This document shows positions 45,675-58,477 of a stretch of DNA of 64,000 nucleotides, in pieces. The first letter of the stretch is position 1, and the number at the start of each line of letters is the position of its first letter. Under the pieces are notes generated by a model. It worked only from the letters and a program-made list of their open reading frames with translations. It was not told where the DNA came from and did not search any database. The stretch spans positions 372,001 through 436,000 of the forward strand of contig JAWZYV010012341.1 in the NCBI GenBank assembly GCA_038373885.1. The letters are read 5' to 3'. A program made the translations under genes and the position numbers. This DNA comes from Cheiracanthium punctorium (taxonomy: Eukaryota; Arthropoda; Arachnida; Araneae; Cheiracanthiidae).

Positions 45675-47224
45675 TAAAATGCTCTCTACGTTTAATACAA
45701 CATGGTAGCTATTCTAAATACCTTCTACATATGAAAAATATCTACATGGTGCCTTATTTATATAAATTTAAGAACGCAATGTTTCTCACACTTAGAAAAT
45801 GTTACATTTTCTCAACCGAACCATGAATTATGCATTGTTTTCAAAGACATAAATGCAAACATTGCAGGTTATTGTTGCTATATTACCTAACGTTACGGAA
45901 GCCGATAAGAACACTATCTACTCCTCACATATACGCATTAGAGATATGAATTTATTCTGTTATGCTACACGTAATATAGTTTAATATATATGCACATATG
46001 CATATTTAAGAGTACCATTTTTTCAAATTTAATGGATGTTTCCGGAGCTAAGCTAAACTTAATGAGATAGCGTTGATATTGCATTTAAAATATTTTCACA
46101 TACGAAAGCAGTGAAAATTCCCTTAAAAGTACGAGTAGCTAAAGCATTCTTTTCGAAGAAACGAGCTTCGCATGACACTTTTTAAAAGGCTTAAAGATTT
46201 AATGATATGCATTTAAGAAACGTACGACGTTATTTGGACTTAAATAGTCTTCCTCAGCTTTGTTCTAAATGTTCATTATAATTTATCTACAAAAGAGAAA
46301 TTTTACATTCTTATAACTTTCTCTTTCAACGAAATCCTCCTTACAGCAAACTTTAAGAATGTTTTCCAAATTCGAAAAGTATTTGAAATTCAGGAAACAC
46401 TACATTTGCTTGCATTTAAAAGAATTCTACAACATATTTAAGTTATAGTTGTGTAATTTTTTATGTGTCATTATTGGCATATTATATGTTAAAGAAGTAT
46501 TGTTTTTAATAAAGACTTAAAAACTTCACTCTTTTTTGTGATTTCATAACAGAATTTTAAATCTGTTTAGAAAAGTCAATAAGTTTTTATGAGGCTTAAC
46601 ACATATTTATTCCTATGTCACCTTCTACACTTTTGAACACTTTTGAAATTTATTTATTGTATGCCATTGTAGCTTTGATTTCATGAGACATATTTTTTTA
46701 TGATAAAAATGTTCCTGGTATTTTCAGTGCCTTGGATAGGTACGTTTTATCGACTAGTTTTTGATCTTTCGACTACCACATGCAAAAGTTGTAAACACGC
46801 CCTTATTCTTTATAATTTAGTGTCATACATCATTGTATTACTGGGCGTTTAAAATGCACCATTCTTCAACAATACAGTAAGTAAGATTTTTCTTCGCCCT
46901 AAATAGTGTTTCTAGACCTAAATCCCTAAAGTATATGAAATATCTGCTAATATTCTTTGATTAATAAGAATCGAAAACTGTCAATATAAGCATAGCAGAC
47001 CTAATAACATAAAAAAACTGTGTCTTAACTATTTCACGTACAAGGTAGATTTTTAATAGCTCAGTTTAGCACAGCAATGCACAGCTGAATACTTAATAAA
47101 TGATTAATTACTGTTTTTAGAAATTTAAAAATTTTAAAAACAGTAAACAACATTAAATGTGTTGTTCTCTCAACACATTTTATCCATCCGCTAAAATGTT
47201 TCTCATTTCTATGTTAATAACAGT
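45675..47224. other. no gene seen; AT-rich
   Basis: Nothing with coding character and no paired repeats found. Confidence 0.4.
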
Positions 47225-47645
47225 AGACTCTTGCCTGTGCAGAGTTGGAAATCAAAACCTTTGCGATTTTTATCAGCTTCAAACACCTATAAACCCAAAA
47301 TGACCGTCAAAAAAGTATCTGTCTGTCTGTCTGAGGTTCGCATCAATTGAAAATTGCCGAAGCAAATGAAATGAACTTTGGTGGCCTCATAGATGGTCAC
47401 TTAAATGTAGATGTCAAAAATTTTGTGAACATTTTTCATGTGATTTTCCCGCATTCGTGAAAACGGCTTAATGAAATTGAACGAAATTTTCCATTACGAT
47501 TGATGGTAAGTTAGTTTAAACTGTAGGCATCAATTTTTGGAAATGTTTCAAATTTTGAGAGTCGATGAAAATTGTGTAAATTGTACGCACATTTCTAAAA
47601 AAGGGTTAAAGAGAATAAAATTAATCTGGTAGCAGGAATTGTAGC
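47225..47645. repeat. second locus of the GAAATGAAATTTGGTGA tandem family
   Basis: A leader (AACCCAAAATGACCGTCAAA, then TCTGTCTGTCTG) precedes two to three degenerate monomers. These carry AAATGAAATGAACTTTGGTG (47357), AATTGAACGAAATTTTCCAT (47475) and GAGAATAAAATTAATCTGG (47605). The leader and monomers match the arrays at 22258 and 62115. Confidence 0.6.
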
Positions 47646-49495
47646 GTCTCAACTTTTACAATAGGTGCCACTTTTTTTTCAAAATTTTAAATAACTACAT
47701 TTTTTTTCAAAAATTGCAATTGGAGGGATGATGATATTTTTGGGAGGGGGTATGACATTAGGTAATAAAATGTTTGTATATTCAATTTCAACCATAACCG
47801 TCTAGTTTTTCAAATATGGTATAGAATGTTGCAAGTTTCGTGAAAATTTTGGAACTTTTTCACGAGGCATCATGTTCAAATTTCTGCAGTTGATGCAGTA
47901 AAATTTGTTTACATGTTTAAAATCTCTGGAACTAATTACTGGAATTTAAAACTAATTAATCTGGAACAGTTTTTTTCCTTAAATAAACGAATTTTTACAT
48001 ATCTTTTAAATCTTTCTTATTTAAAAATTGATCTTTTAACAGTTTAATTAAGATTTCTAGTAAATAACATTTAAAACGTAGATCTCGCATATGCATATTT
48101 ACTTTAAAAGAACACTTAACAGCAAATTAAAAACCAAAACGACCCAAAGGGAATTTATATACCAAAAATTGTTCTTCCCAAATAAATAAACATAAAGAGT
48201 ATTTGCGTGTAAATTGACTCTGAGATAAAGCGATCATTATAATATATTTTAAATTGCAGTTTATCTATCCTACTTTATCTTAATAATGTATGGTTGAATA
48301 AATGGAAGACTTTGAGGTATGATAAAAAGAAACTTTTAAACATTTGAAAGTTCATGTCCTTTGTATTCACTCATATAGTCCATTAATAATATATTCCCTT
48401 TTCTTCGAAGAGTATATTCAAAATTCGAATTTTTTAAAATATTAGATGCCCCTCGCTTCTATAGTAATAAATGTCGAAATTTTTCTTTAACTTACAACTG
48501 GCGTAATATATACTAACCACTCATTTTTAAAAAGGAGCGTATTCACATATGAAAGACTAGTACTTATCTTGAGAAATAAATAGTCCCTCGAGCGCCAAGT
48601 GAGTGCTGAATGTAGATAGGATCCTTTCAGATAAAAACATGGTTTAGAGAATGGTTTCTGATTGAACGCAGTATAAAGAACTCTTCAAAAAGTTTCTCTT
48701 TGTAAAGAAAAGAAGATTAAAGAACCCCCTGATCACTGACATCTGATTATTGACAAGAGCCTCCGGGTAAAACTGTTTACGCTTCTATTATGTCCTTTAC
48801 TGCTTGGGTTAAAATGGTTTTCTCATTACCTGTTCAAATTACACTGTAAAAACACTTCATGTGGAAAATGACTGAACAATCTGAAAATGCAATTAAATGT
48901 TTTCTCTTCATTTTATAAAACAATTGAAGTGTAAAACTCCGTGTATTGAAAGAGAATGGAATTTTCTGCTGAAAAGGATGTGAAATCTTCCGTTATAGGC
49001 TTCTTTTTAATTTATGGAAAATAATTTTGTGGCTGTTTCAGTTATTTTTGTTAAGCTGACGGTGTAATCTGATTTCATGAATAGCTTAGTTACGAGAACG
49101 GAAGATTGATCACTTTTAATTTAACAATAATTTTGTTAACAGTGAATTACATAGATATTCATTTTTCTTTGAAGAAATGTACGAAAGAGGTTGAGAATTC
49201 AATAAACTACATTTTTATATATGTTTATGCATATGAAAAATATATTTGTAAACAATCTAATTGTTTTTCTTTTTTTAAGTAAAACTGTCTATCATAAAAA
49301 ACTCCAAAATATCTTTTAAAAAACTTTATAAAGCTATTAAAAACTAATTTTGGGGTAAGCATGTTTTAGCGTGAGAAGTAATATTTAAAAAAATAATTAA
49401 TTATAATTTAAATTCATACGAATATTAGAAAGATATGAAAAAGTTAACTTTTTACTACTAACAAATATTTATTTTCGCAATTTGCATTATACTTA
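47646..49495. other. no gene seen; AT-rich
   Basis: Short T and G runs (47730-47750) only. Confidence 0.4.
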
Positions 49496-51115
49496 TTACT
49501 TCCTTGTACGTAGTATAAGGAAGTAATGTGATCCCGAAAAATTTTGGGGGCCAAATTTCGACATAAAAACCGATTTTGACTACCTCTAAATTTAATTAAA
49601 AAAATTTTTCGATGCATCTCATCGTAGGCTAGCATGCACGATCATATTAAAGCGTCTGCAACTCATTTTGACCAGTGGCGAGTCTACTGTGGCCAGTTTT
49701 TCCATGCCGTCTGTACGTACGTACGTATGTATGTAACTCGCATATCTCAAAAACTATTGGTCGTAGAATGTTGAGATTTGATATTTAGGATTGTTCTATG
49801 ATCTAGTTGTGCACCTCCCCTTTTGGTGGCAATCGAATGGATAGTTTATGTACAGGACCGCCCAAAAGATTCGAAATACATTATGCTCTATGGGCCGAAA
49901 TTCATTAAACTCGCATATCTCAAAAACTGTTAGGCGTTCAATGTTGAAACTTTATATTTAGGATTGTTGTAACATCTAGTTGTGCACCTCCCCTTTCGGT
50001 TCCATTCGACTGAATAGTTTATCTACAGGACCGCCCAAAAGATTCGAAATACATTACGCTCTATGGGCCGAAATTCATCAAAGCGTTTTTTAGAGGTATT
50101 GGGCTATTTCAAACGACTCAGAAGTGATATATGCTGTAAAGAGTTAGAAAATGAATTTCTCCATTAATAAAAGTGTCTTTTTCATTTATAGTTCTGCTAC
50201 AGGAACACTCAAAAGATTTCCAATACATTACGGTCAATAGCAATTTTAGGGGCATTCATCCATTTCAAGCACAATACCGTCCTACCACATAAGTTAGGTA
50301 ATGGTCCGACCACGGTCACGTGCCTCCCTCAAGAACTATGCCAAAAGTCGCCAAGCTTGGCGACTTTTGACGTATGTGTGTGCATATTTAACTCTCAAAT
50401 CTCAAAAACTATTATGAAATTTCATATATAAGAATGTTGTAACATCTAGTTGTGCATCCCGATTTTTGGTTCCAATCTACTGGAGAGTTTATTTACAGGA
50501 CCACCGAAAAGAATTTCAGTACCTTAATGTCTATGGACATCTTCAATATAATACAACTGTAGACAGTCATTGTTTGGTACATGCCCAAAATCTCGCCGTC
50601 TGTCCTCGACCTTGGCGAGTTTTGGCGAAATATCGCCAAATTTGGCGATAGTCAGTCATTTGGTCCATGCCCAAAGTATCGCCATTTGTCATCGTTCTTG
50701 GCGAGTTTTGGCGAAATATCGCCAAATTTGGCGATAATCTGTCATTGTTTGGTTCATGCTTAAAATCTCGCCAAATGTCGTCGACATTGACGAGTTTCGC
50801 CGAAATATCGCCAAATTTGGCGCCAAAAATTATTTCCTATTTTGTATAACTCTAAAACTTTAACCCGCAGATTTTTTAACTTTATATTTAGAACTATTGT
50901 AATACCTAACTGTTTTCAATATCTTTTTTGACAGCAATCGACTGAGAATTTATTTACATGGTGAGCCAAATGACTTTGAATACATTGAGGTGTATAGATG
51001 CATTCAATTCATTGAAAGTCTGTGGTCAATGACTACTTTGGCTATCCCCAAAATCTCGCTGACTATCTCAAGTTTGTCGGTTTTTGGTGAAATATCGCCA
51101 AATAAAGTGTCAGAA
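49496..51115. repeat. complex tandem-repeat element with hairpin start
   Basis: It begins with TTACTTCCTT-gtacgtagtat-AAGGAAGTAA (49496-49526), a perfect 10-bp stem. A leader with CGTACGTACGTATGTATG (49713) follows. Two clear 173-bp units start CTCGCATATCTCAAAAACT at 49738 and 49911 and share AGGACCGCCCAAAAGATTCG. Degenerate units follow near 50150, 50389 and 50845. A different sub-array of about 87 bp with GGCGA motifs is embedded at 50560-50827, with one degenerate unit near 51025-51110. The open frames at 50466-50849 simply translate these repeats. Confidence 0.75.
50560..50827. repeat. three ~87-bp units each centred on a TCGCCAAATTTGGCGA palindrome
   Basis: The palindromes lie at 50631-50650 and 50717-50736 (both TATCGCCAAATTTGGCGATA, 20 bp perfect). 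A third is at 50806-50825 (inner 14 bp CGCCAAATTTGGCG perfect, outer bases changed). The units also share CATGCCCAAAATCTCGCC and GGCGAGTTTTGGCGAAA. A related palindrome TCGCCAAGCTTGGCGA occurs near 50347-50362. Confidence 0.85.
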
Positions 51116-51631
51116 GGAAATCTTTCGAATTGAACTCAGCTTGGCGATATCGAAATATTTGGCTAGAAATCGCTAAACCTTACTATTATTGATATTTTAT
51201 CTCTTTCAAACAAATAAATTTAGAGGAAGTCCGTCGAAAATATTTTTGATCTAATGGACGTGCAAGGGAGTCATGTGTTGGACACATCAGATTTTTTTTA
51301 GGATTAAAATACAACTGAGAAGAAACGTAACACTTAGAGAATACTATGAGACGCTTACATGGTGAAGTTTTATATAGTGATCTCCGTGACATAAGCTTCA
51401 CGAGAAAATGTATCATTAGGAAACACTTCCAAATAGAGACAGTTTATTACATTTAAATGTATACTGATTCAATTAACTCTTTCCTAGAGAGATTCACTTT
51501 TCTTCAGGTATGTTAATTGTTTCGATTTGAAAACCACAAGGGATTATTGCTTTTTGAATGCAAAAGTTTATATTCTTAGGAAATTTTATTGTATTAAATA
51601 TTTTCAACGAGAGATATGTGTCACATCTAAG

Positions 51632-51642
<11 letters not shown>

Positions 51643-51669
<27 letters not shown>
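51643..51669. repeat. (AT)n microsatellite
   Basis: About 13 uninterrupted AT units, directly preceded by a CTCTCTCTCT stretch. Confidence 0.9.
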
Positions 51670-54600
51670 CATACATTTGCACTGTGTCTATTTAGTCTAT
51701 TTATATGGCTTTGCCTGCTTTTTATCCAGGTTTTCTTTTCTTTGAAAGTTTCATTATTTTAAAAATAAGCATATAAGTTTTATTAATTTTATTCAGAATA
51801 TAATATTCAATAAAAAAAAAATTATTTAATGTCATACTAAAAATATTCATCATTGCACCTACATTCTACTGCAGAAATGACACCTGCAAATACATTTTTT
51901 AAAATATTTATCGCATAACTTATTCAAATTTTAAATAGAAACTACGGTATTTTCTTGAAAAGGGTCACTATCTGAAGAGTTCCATAATTTGTGTTCTTTA
52001 ATCTTAAATCCTTTCATATCCTTTCGTATCTTTTCATAAATTTATTACTTTCCACGAAGTTCCCTATTGTTCAGAAGAAACAAAAAACGTTATAATTTTT
52101 TATTAGGTTACCGAATTGAGTTCATCAAGAACATAAAATTACCCTTTTGGAACACATTTATGCAGTTTCTATCACTTACAATAATTTCTTGGATTGAAAA
52201 GTTTTGTTTTAAATATTTTGGGGGGTAAGATATTCACTATCATGGCACCAGGCTTCAAAAGTTAAAATTACAGATTAACAGTTTACTTCAATAGATTTTT
52301 TTTACGATAAACATAGGTTACAATGCGATTAGACTTAATTAAGAAAATGAATTACTTTTCTATTATAAATAAAGAAATAAAGATCTAAGAAACATAAAAA
52401 TATATTCATCCATATCACAAGACAACATTTGAATAAATACGTATATGAAATATTACATTATGATTTTTTAATGAAAATTAATTCTTATTTGTTGATGATT
52501 TGAAATATTTCTTAGTTTTTTGTATATATTTTGAAGAGAATCCTACACTATAATGACGCTCATAGATACTCAAATAAATATAAGTAAAAAAGAAGCTTTA
52601 GATGTTTAAGTGTAATAGATTTAAAAACAATCATTATGATCTCACAGGCTATGAAAACATTATACATGAAAAATCATAAATTTGGACAAAATAGTGACAT
52701 TTTCAGAATCTTACAGTGCTTGGTTAGAAATGTCTTATGCAATTTGAGAAAAAAACTCAAAACAGAATGACAGTTGAAAATTTATGCATATGTAACACAA
52801 TTGTATAAAACTGTGCATCTGTCTGAAAGAATTGAAGTCGTTTCGAATAAAACCTTTAGAGAAACAAAATACAATACCTTTACGTAGAATTAGAATTTTT
52901 ACATTTTACTGCTAAAATTATGGGAATTCATATTAAAACAAGTTTAAAAGTTAAAGTAAATTGTGATTTTAGACAAACTTCTTTTAAAAGAAATGCAATT
53001 AAATGAAAGAAAATGTGAAATGAAGAACAGTGTGGGTGGATTCACATTTACTAAAAGCATACACAAAATTCTTCAAAATTTAACAACAAAATTTCACTTT
53101 TACATTATAAAACGAAATTAGCTGAAACGCAACAAAATAATTAGTGTAACCTATCAGAGCACTCTAATGCTCCTAGACTAATTAAAACCTGCTTATTTTT
53201 GAAAAAGAGTCAATCAACCATTTATTTTCTTAAAATTTATCAATCCGTATACATCTCCAGAGATTTGAGATAATACTTCAAATAACGTTGATTAAAATGA
53301 AAACTACAAATTTTCTTTAAATATAAAAATATACTTACGGTATTCTAAAGCCACGAATATTCTGTGTAGTGAACCACTTATAAAATTTCTTGAAAAATTA
53401 AGTGCAATAAAAAAATAACGGCATCTTCAGTGTTTATGCATTGAGTCTCACGGATAAATTGATCGATTCTAAAGGAATTAAACTTCAATTCTTCCCTTAG
53501 TAGAATTTCATCTCCAGAGTATTTTAAAATTACCTTAGATAAACGCATTTCTTTCGAAAGTTATTTTACGGGATAGAAAAAGAAACTCTCTACGTTTTCT
53601 TGGAAAATATAACATTTATTTATTCGAGTAATGCATACAACTTTTGAAATTCCATTGTCTTACGAGTGTGAAATTCGAAACAAAATATTTTACATCATTT
53701 TTTATACCTTGCTCGTGTTTTCTGAATAAATATTATTTAAAAAAAAATGAATAAGAAGATTGTATAAGTATGTTGCAAAAATGAATCCTGTTAAGAAATG
53801 TTAGGCTATTTCAGAAGTTTCGTGACCGACTTTGCAGTTGTATCGTAGAGCGACTAAACTGTAAGGCAAATTATTTTTCCAAGACTTCTGCAGAGTAAGA
53901 AGTTTCAAAGTATTCCCGTCACGCTAACTTAAAACGGTATTGTTCTAGAAAATGCGAACTTTGATAATAAGAAATGTGAATTTATATCAAGAAACTAGAT
54001 AATACCAACCTTCAGACACGCTCACCATCTCTTATCAAAAACATGGTATAAGAGATCAGTGTGTATATAAGTACAACTTTTCATCAATCAATATCGAAAT
54101 GATTACTTGATCAAGGACATTGCTTATTAAAGATTTTTTTATTATTCTAAAGAGGTAAAACAAATCTTGTTTAAAATTGGATGATTCTGCAAAAGTTTTT
54201 CTTTTCGCTTCTTCATTGATATGTATGTTCGGTCTTGACGATTAAATTTAGAAAAAAAGACCATATAGTTTATGTCAGGAATTTATAACATTTAAATATA
54301 ACATTAAATAAGGTGCTATTGAAAACCCTTTCGGGCCTATTTAAACACTGACATTATTTAAAGGTTCAAGCATGCATGCACGTCCACAAGTAGATAGATG
54401 TCTTTAATGGAATATGCTGCTTCTCATGTTTTGACAGATTTCGATTGGCGTTTATTGGTCTTAAGACAATTCCCGTGTTCAAACTTTAGCAGGGTGTTTT
54501 AAAAAATGTTTCTAAATTAACTACTTAACGTGTTAATTAGAGACCACTTATTTATCTTGTGTAAATTTTTGCTGTTGTTGCTGTTAGACATTTAAATTAA

Positions 54601-55950
54601 TATATATGAATATACAGTGCATTTACACGAAAAAAGTGAAAAAATACACAACATAAATTTGCATACAGCCCCCAAGTCCTTATATTCAAATTTGGGAAAT
54701 CTTGCCCATAGAAATCTATTGCATACACAAAAAATTAGACACTGATACAACCAATATTCCTCAAGATATGAAACATTGCGTTTAGTGACTTGGTAATGTG
54801 GGTATTTAGATGTTTTCATGGACCGTATATAAAAGAAATTACAGAGAAGAGGGTAATTTCGTTTCGAAATCATCGGGAAATCAAATCAGTAAACCAAACA
54901 GATTTGCAGAATTGCATTTTATCAGAGGAGAGATGAATCACGCCTGCAATGCTTAGAAAAATTCAAATGGGATTTCAGTCCAGTTCTCGTCTATAAACTA
55001 TAGTCCAAAGAAGTCATCTGGAGCACATATAAAAGTAAGAAGCAGGGTGTTTATCAGTTACAATCTGTTAAAGTCTGTTTTGTTTTTGTTTGAATTTGTC
55101 TGCGAGAAAGTACTCTTACTATGTTATTGCAGATTATTCAATTAATTGTATCGGCTTATGTACTGTGTTTATTATAATTATTTATTTTTGTAATTCCTTT
55201 AGTACTCTTTAGCTATTTAAACCTGTATTTTGCTGCTCATTGATAATTGCTATACTAGAAGTTTAGGATTTTACACTTCTTTCCTGCCCCCCCCCATTTA
55301 CTGCTTTTGTTGTTATGCATTCTCTCTTTTTACTACATGTTTCTGACTACAATATCATCTGGTTATTTAACATTTCTCTTTTTTTACTCCTTGGATCTTG
55401 CTGCATTTTTTTGTCATTTAATTTCTATGTTGGCATCACCTTTCTTCAATTTCAAGTATTGGCATCATCTCTGTGTTCATTCCTCGATGTTTGGATCTTT
55501 AGCAAGTTTGTTCTTTCTTCATTAGCTATGGTCGTGCCCCTAAGTTACTATTATGGCGCTTTTTGTCATGTAACATACAAAAACATAGCTATTTTTGTAG
55601 TTTCTCTAAATTGAAATATGAATGAGTTAGTACTTGATAATGGAGCATTCTATTTCAATTTTCCATTCCATTATACACATCTTTCAAATGTTTGGGTTCT
55701 TGTAGTTAGGCTTAGTCCCACGAGTTCTGACCTGGAATATAGATACTACCTTTTTTTAGCTTTGATAGCTCTATTTTTTTACGGTATATATGGCCTATGT
55801 TTACATTTTTATTCTTGGTTCCGGCTCCTTTTTTTAAATGTTTTTTTGTTATGTGCTATCACTTGCTCGAAGGATTAGGATATACATACTACGTAAGTTT
55901 CTTTTTCTGCTGTTTTATATTATATAGATATATTGATTTTTATTATACAC
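51670..55950. other. no gene seen; very AT-rich
   Basis: Overlapping hydrophobic frames at 55307-55614 and 55618-56003 consist of T-rich codons in several frames at once and have no domain, so they are taken as chance. A C run lies at 55287-55296. Confidence 0.4.
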
Positions 55951-56124
55951 ACAATAGGGTGGCCCTTATTTTCAATTTTGCTCCCAACCCCCTATCTAGT
56001 TAAAATCACCCAGAAAACGTTCTATGTAAACTTTCAGCTCAATTGGACAATAACAAGGGGAACCTCATTGTCGATGAAGTTTTTAAATCGCCCAGAAGAA
56101 AGAAATTTTTTCCAGATTATTGTT

Positions 56125-56174
56125 TTTTAATTTAATTATTTTATGTGTAACCACATAAAATAATTAAATTAAAA
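56125..56174. repeat. perfect 23-bp hairpin with 4-base loop
   Basis: The stem 56125-56147 and its exact inverse 56152-56174 enclose TAAC. The arm contains TTTAATTTAATTATTTTATG. It lies about 165 bp after an AGGGTGGCCCTTATTTTC phrase (55958) that looks like a transposon terminus, and about 250 bp before the hAT-like relic. Confidence 0.85.
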
Positions 56175-56429
56175 GCACTAATAATGGAAATTATTGCATG
56201 TTTTATTTAATTTAATCAGTACAAGGTTTTTTTATTGCTATTATTGTCATCATAACAATCTAAGGCGCAAAATCAGGTATTCTAAATATAGTTTGGCCGC
56301 AAAGCTACATAAACTCCTAACAGTGATGGAAACGGTTTTCCTATACAATAATAATAATGAGACTAGTTAGTGTAACGTTGTCGCAAATTTCACATGGAAG
56401 GATATGATCAAAGGCTCCCAACTGTTTGT

Positions 56430-57480
56430 TTTGGATTTGGATATTGTATTACTGGGGGAGGGTAATCCTTGATGACGCCCATGTAAACAAACACTGCTGC
56501 TACCGAAACTTACAGGTATTGAAAAGGTTCATAGACTTGCAATAATTGTAACATTTCAAGGCAAAGAACAATAGCTGGGAGTTCCTGAAATATCAGCTTC
56601 TTCAGGAGAAGCCCTGGCTGTTTATCAAGCAGTTGAAAAGTGGGGCATAACAGAGAAAATTCAGACACTTTGTTGTGATACGACAGCAAGCAACACAGGT
56701 CGAATGAATGGTGCCTGTATAAACCTAGAAAAGCTTTTCAATCGTGTGACATCTTATACCTCGCTTGCTGTCATCACATTTTTGAATTAGTTTTGAAGAG
56801 CTGTTTTGACTCACTCTTCGGTTCAACTTCTTGATCAAACATGGCACTTTTTAAAAGATTTAAATAAACCTGGACGAAAATCGAGAAAAACTTTTACATA
56901 AATGGTAGTAATGATATACTTGATGATGTTTGCTCTATCATTCTTGAATTTCTTGAACATATTTCTACGCAGAAATAACAGCGAGATGATTACCGAGAAT
57001 TATTTGAGCTAATAACGATCGTTCTTGGCGGCATTCCGAAGAATGGAATATTGTTTCGTATACCAGGAGATGTAAGTCATCCTATGTGGATGTCAAAAGC
57101 AATTTATACGTTTAAAATATATATGTTTCAAAATCGATTTCAATTATTTCAAGGAGAAAATCTCTTTAGAAAGAAACGGCATTTTCCTTGCTAGAGTGTA
57201 CGTTCGAGCTTGGTTTCTGTCATCAGACACAATTAAAGCACCTCATCATGATTTCCTATTCATGCGTCAACTCATATATTATCAGGATATTGACCCAGAA
57301 ATTGCTATATCTACTGCCAAAAATTTTTCTAATAATCTCTGGTACTTCGCTCCTGAAACTGTGTCTCTATCATTTGAGGAATGTGTTCCAACATCCGTTT
57401 GAACAAATATGGCTCAAATTATGCTAAAAGTAGGCAAAGACCAAGAAGAGGAAGAAGAAAACAATGTACCGAAATGATTT
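56430..57480 (+). pseudogene. hAT-like transposase relic (uncharacterised arthropod family)
   Basis: Across stops and frame changes the plus strand reads KLTGIEKVHRLAIIVTFQG, then GEALAVYQAVEKWGITEKI. TLCCDTTASNTGRMNGACI follows (conserved aspartate after CC), and then LYLACCHHIFELVLKSCF, a C-x2-H motif like the hAT signature. After that come RDDYRELFELITIVLGGIP, PGDVSHPMWMSKAIYTFKIY, RVYVRAWFLSSDTIKAP and NNLWYFAPETVSLSFEE. The order (DTTASNTG, C-x2-H, RDDYRELLEL, WMAKAIY, LWYLSPE) is that of a transposase-like family often annotated as uncharacterised proteins in arthropods. There are several stops (about 56571, 56788, 56838 and 56978) and frame changes. The element ends were not located. 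The hAT assignment rests on the D and C-x2-H motifs and is moderately sure. Confidence 0.6.
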
Positions 57481-57689
57481 TTCTTTTTTATAAACAAAGG
57501 ATTTTCGTCTTTTGTAACGCCTGGTACAAAGTCTTCAGTAGATTTTCTGTTAGTACCGATTTCCTCGGCAAAGATACTTCAATGTGAAAATTTGATCTTA
57601 GTTATAAAATTGGATAGAAAAAATTCAGAATTTAGTTGTTGTGAACATGGTTTTTCAAAAACTATTCCCTCTTTCGCCGATTGCGCTGG

Positions 57690-57830
57690 ATAAAAATTAT
57701 TTCAGAATTGCTTCTTTCATTACATTTATGAAATTGTCTGAGGAAAGCCCATTGTTTATGAAACTTGTTTAAGAAATTAGACGCACACTTCAACACTACA
57801 AGTCACATTATTATCAATGTGACTTGCAAC
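57690..57830. mobile_element. fragment of the CAGGGTG MITE family (copy 4)
   Basis: TTGTTTATGAAACTTGTTTA followed by AGAAATTAGACGCACACTTC matches the central part of the MITEs at 31037 and 58033. The ends are missing. Confidence 0.55.
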
Positions 57831-58032
57831 CACATCCTTCAAATGAGAAGGTAACGACATATGGTCTGTATAGAAATTGTGTAATTTTCTGCTCCTTTTT
57901 TTTCAATTCAGACTTTGAATATCTCCACTCTGCATTTAATTTTGATCATTATTGCAACTGGAAGTATGAATCTAAGACTAACAGTTGTGAAAATAAAAAT
58001 CGGTCAACTTATATACGTGGATACAATCGATA

Positions 58033-58475
58033 CAGGGTGTCCCATAAATACTGGTACAAAATTTAAGGGGAGGTAGGTCGCATAATAAGGAATAGGAATC
58101 ACATACCAATCTGGGGTCGGAAACACCGTCTTTATGTAGCTGTTAATAATCAATTTTGAACAAGTGCTTAAAAAATGAGGAACTTTCCAATCATTGTTCG
58201 TCAAAAACTAATGGATTTTTCCCAGAAAACACGTGGTTAAAATTGATAACTTAAAAATTCTATTTCATTTTACGGTTGAAATTTTTGGAGACGAGTCTAT
58301 TGCTGATGAAACTTGGTGAAGAAATTAGACGAACAGTTCAACACTTTTCCCAGTCTGATTACTAACAAGTAAGTGAAAACGGCGTTTTCGACCCCACATT
58401 GCTATGTGATTCTGATCCCTTATAATGTGTTCTATCTTCCCTTAAATTTCGTACCAATATTTATGGGACATCCTG
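58033..58475. mobile_element. Tc1/mariner-type MITE, copy 2 (443 bp)
   Basis: The left end CAGGGTGTCCCATAAATA and the right end, read inward, CAGGATGTCCCATAAATA are flanked by TA (58031-58032 and 58476-58477). Pairing extends inward through AATTTAAGGG and GGAATCACATA. The interior matches copy 1 over long stretches (TAGCTGTTAATAATCA, ATTGTTCGTCA, GAAATTAGACGAAC). The cleaner ends suggest this copy is younger than the one at 32452. Confidence 0.7.
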
Positions 58476-58477
58476 TA

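Noticed and set aside
50466..50849. Repeated short proteins with PSVLDLGEFWRNIAKFGD units
   Set aside because: They are translations of the 87-bp tandem repeat in all phases; no start, context or family supports a gene.
55307..56003. Cluster of overlapping hydrophobic open frames, possible membrane proteins
   Set aside because: T-rich DNA gives phenylalanine- and leucine-rich frames in several phases at once. No consistent frame or motif exists.
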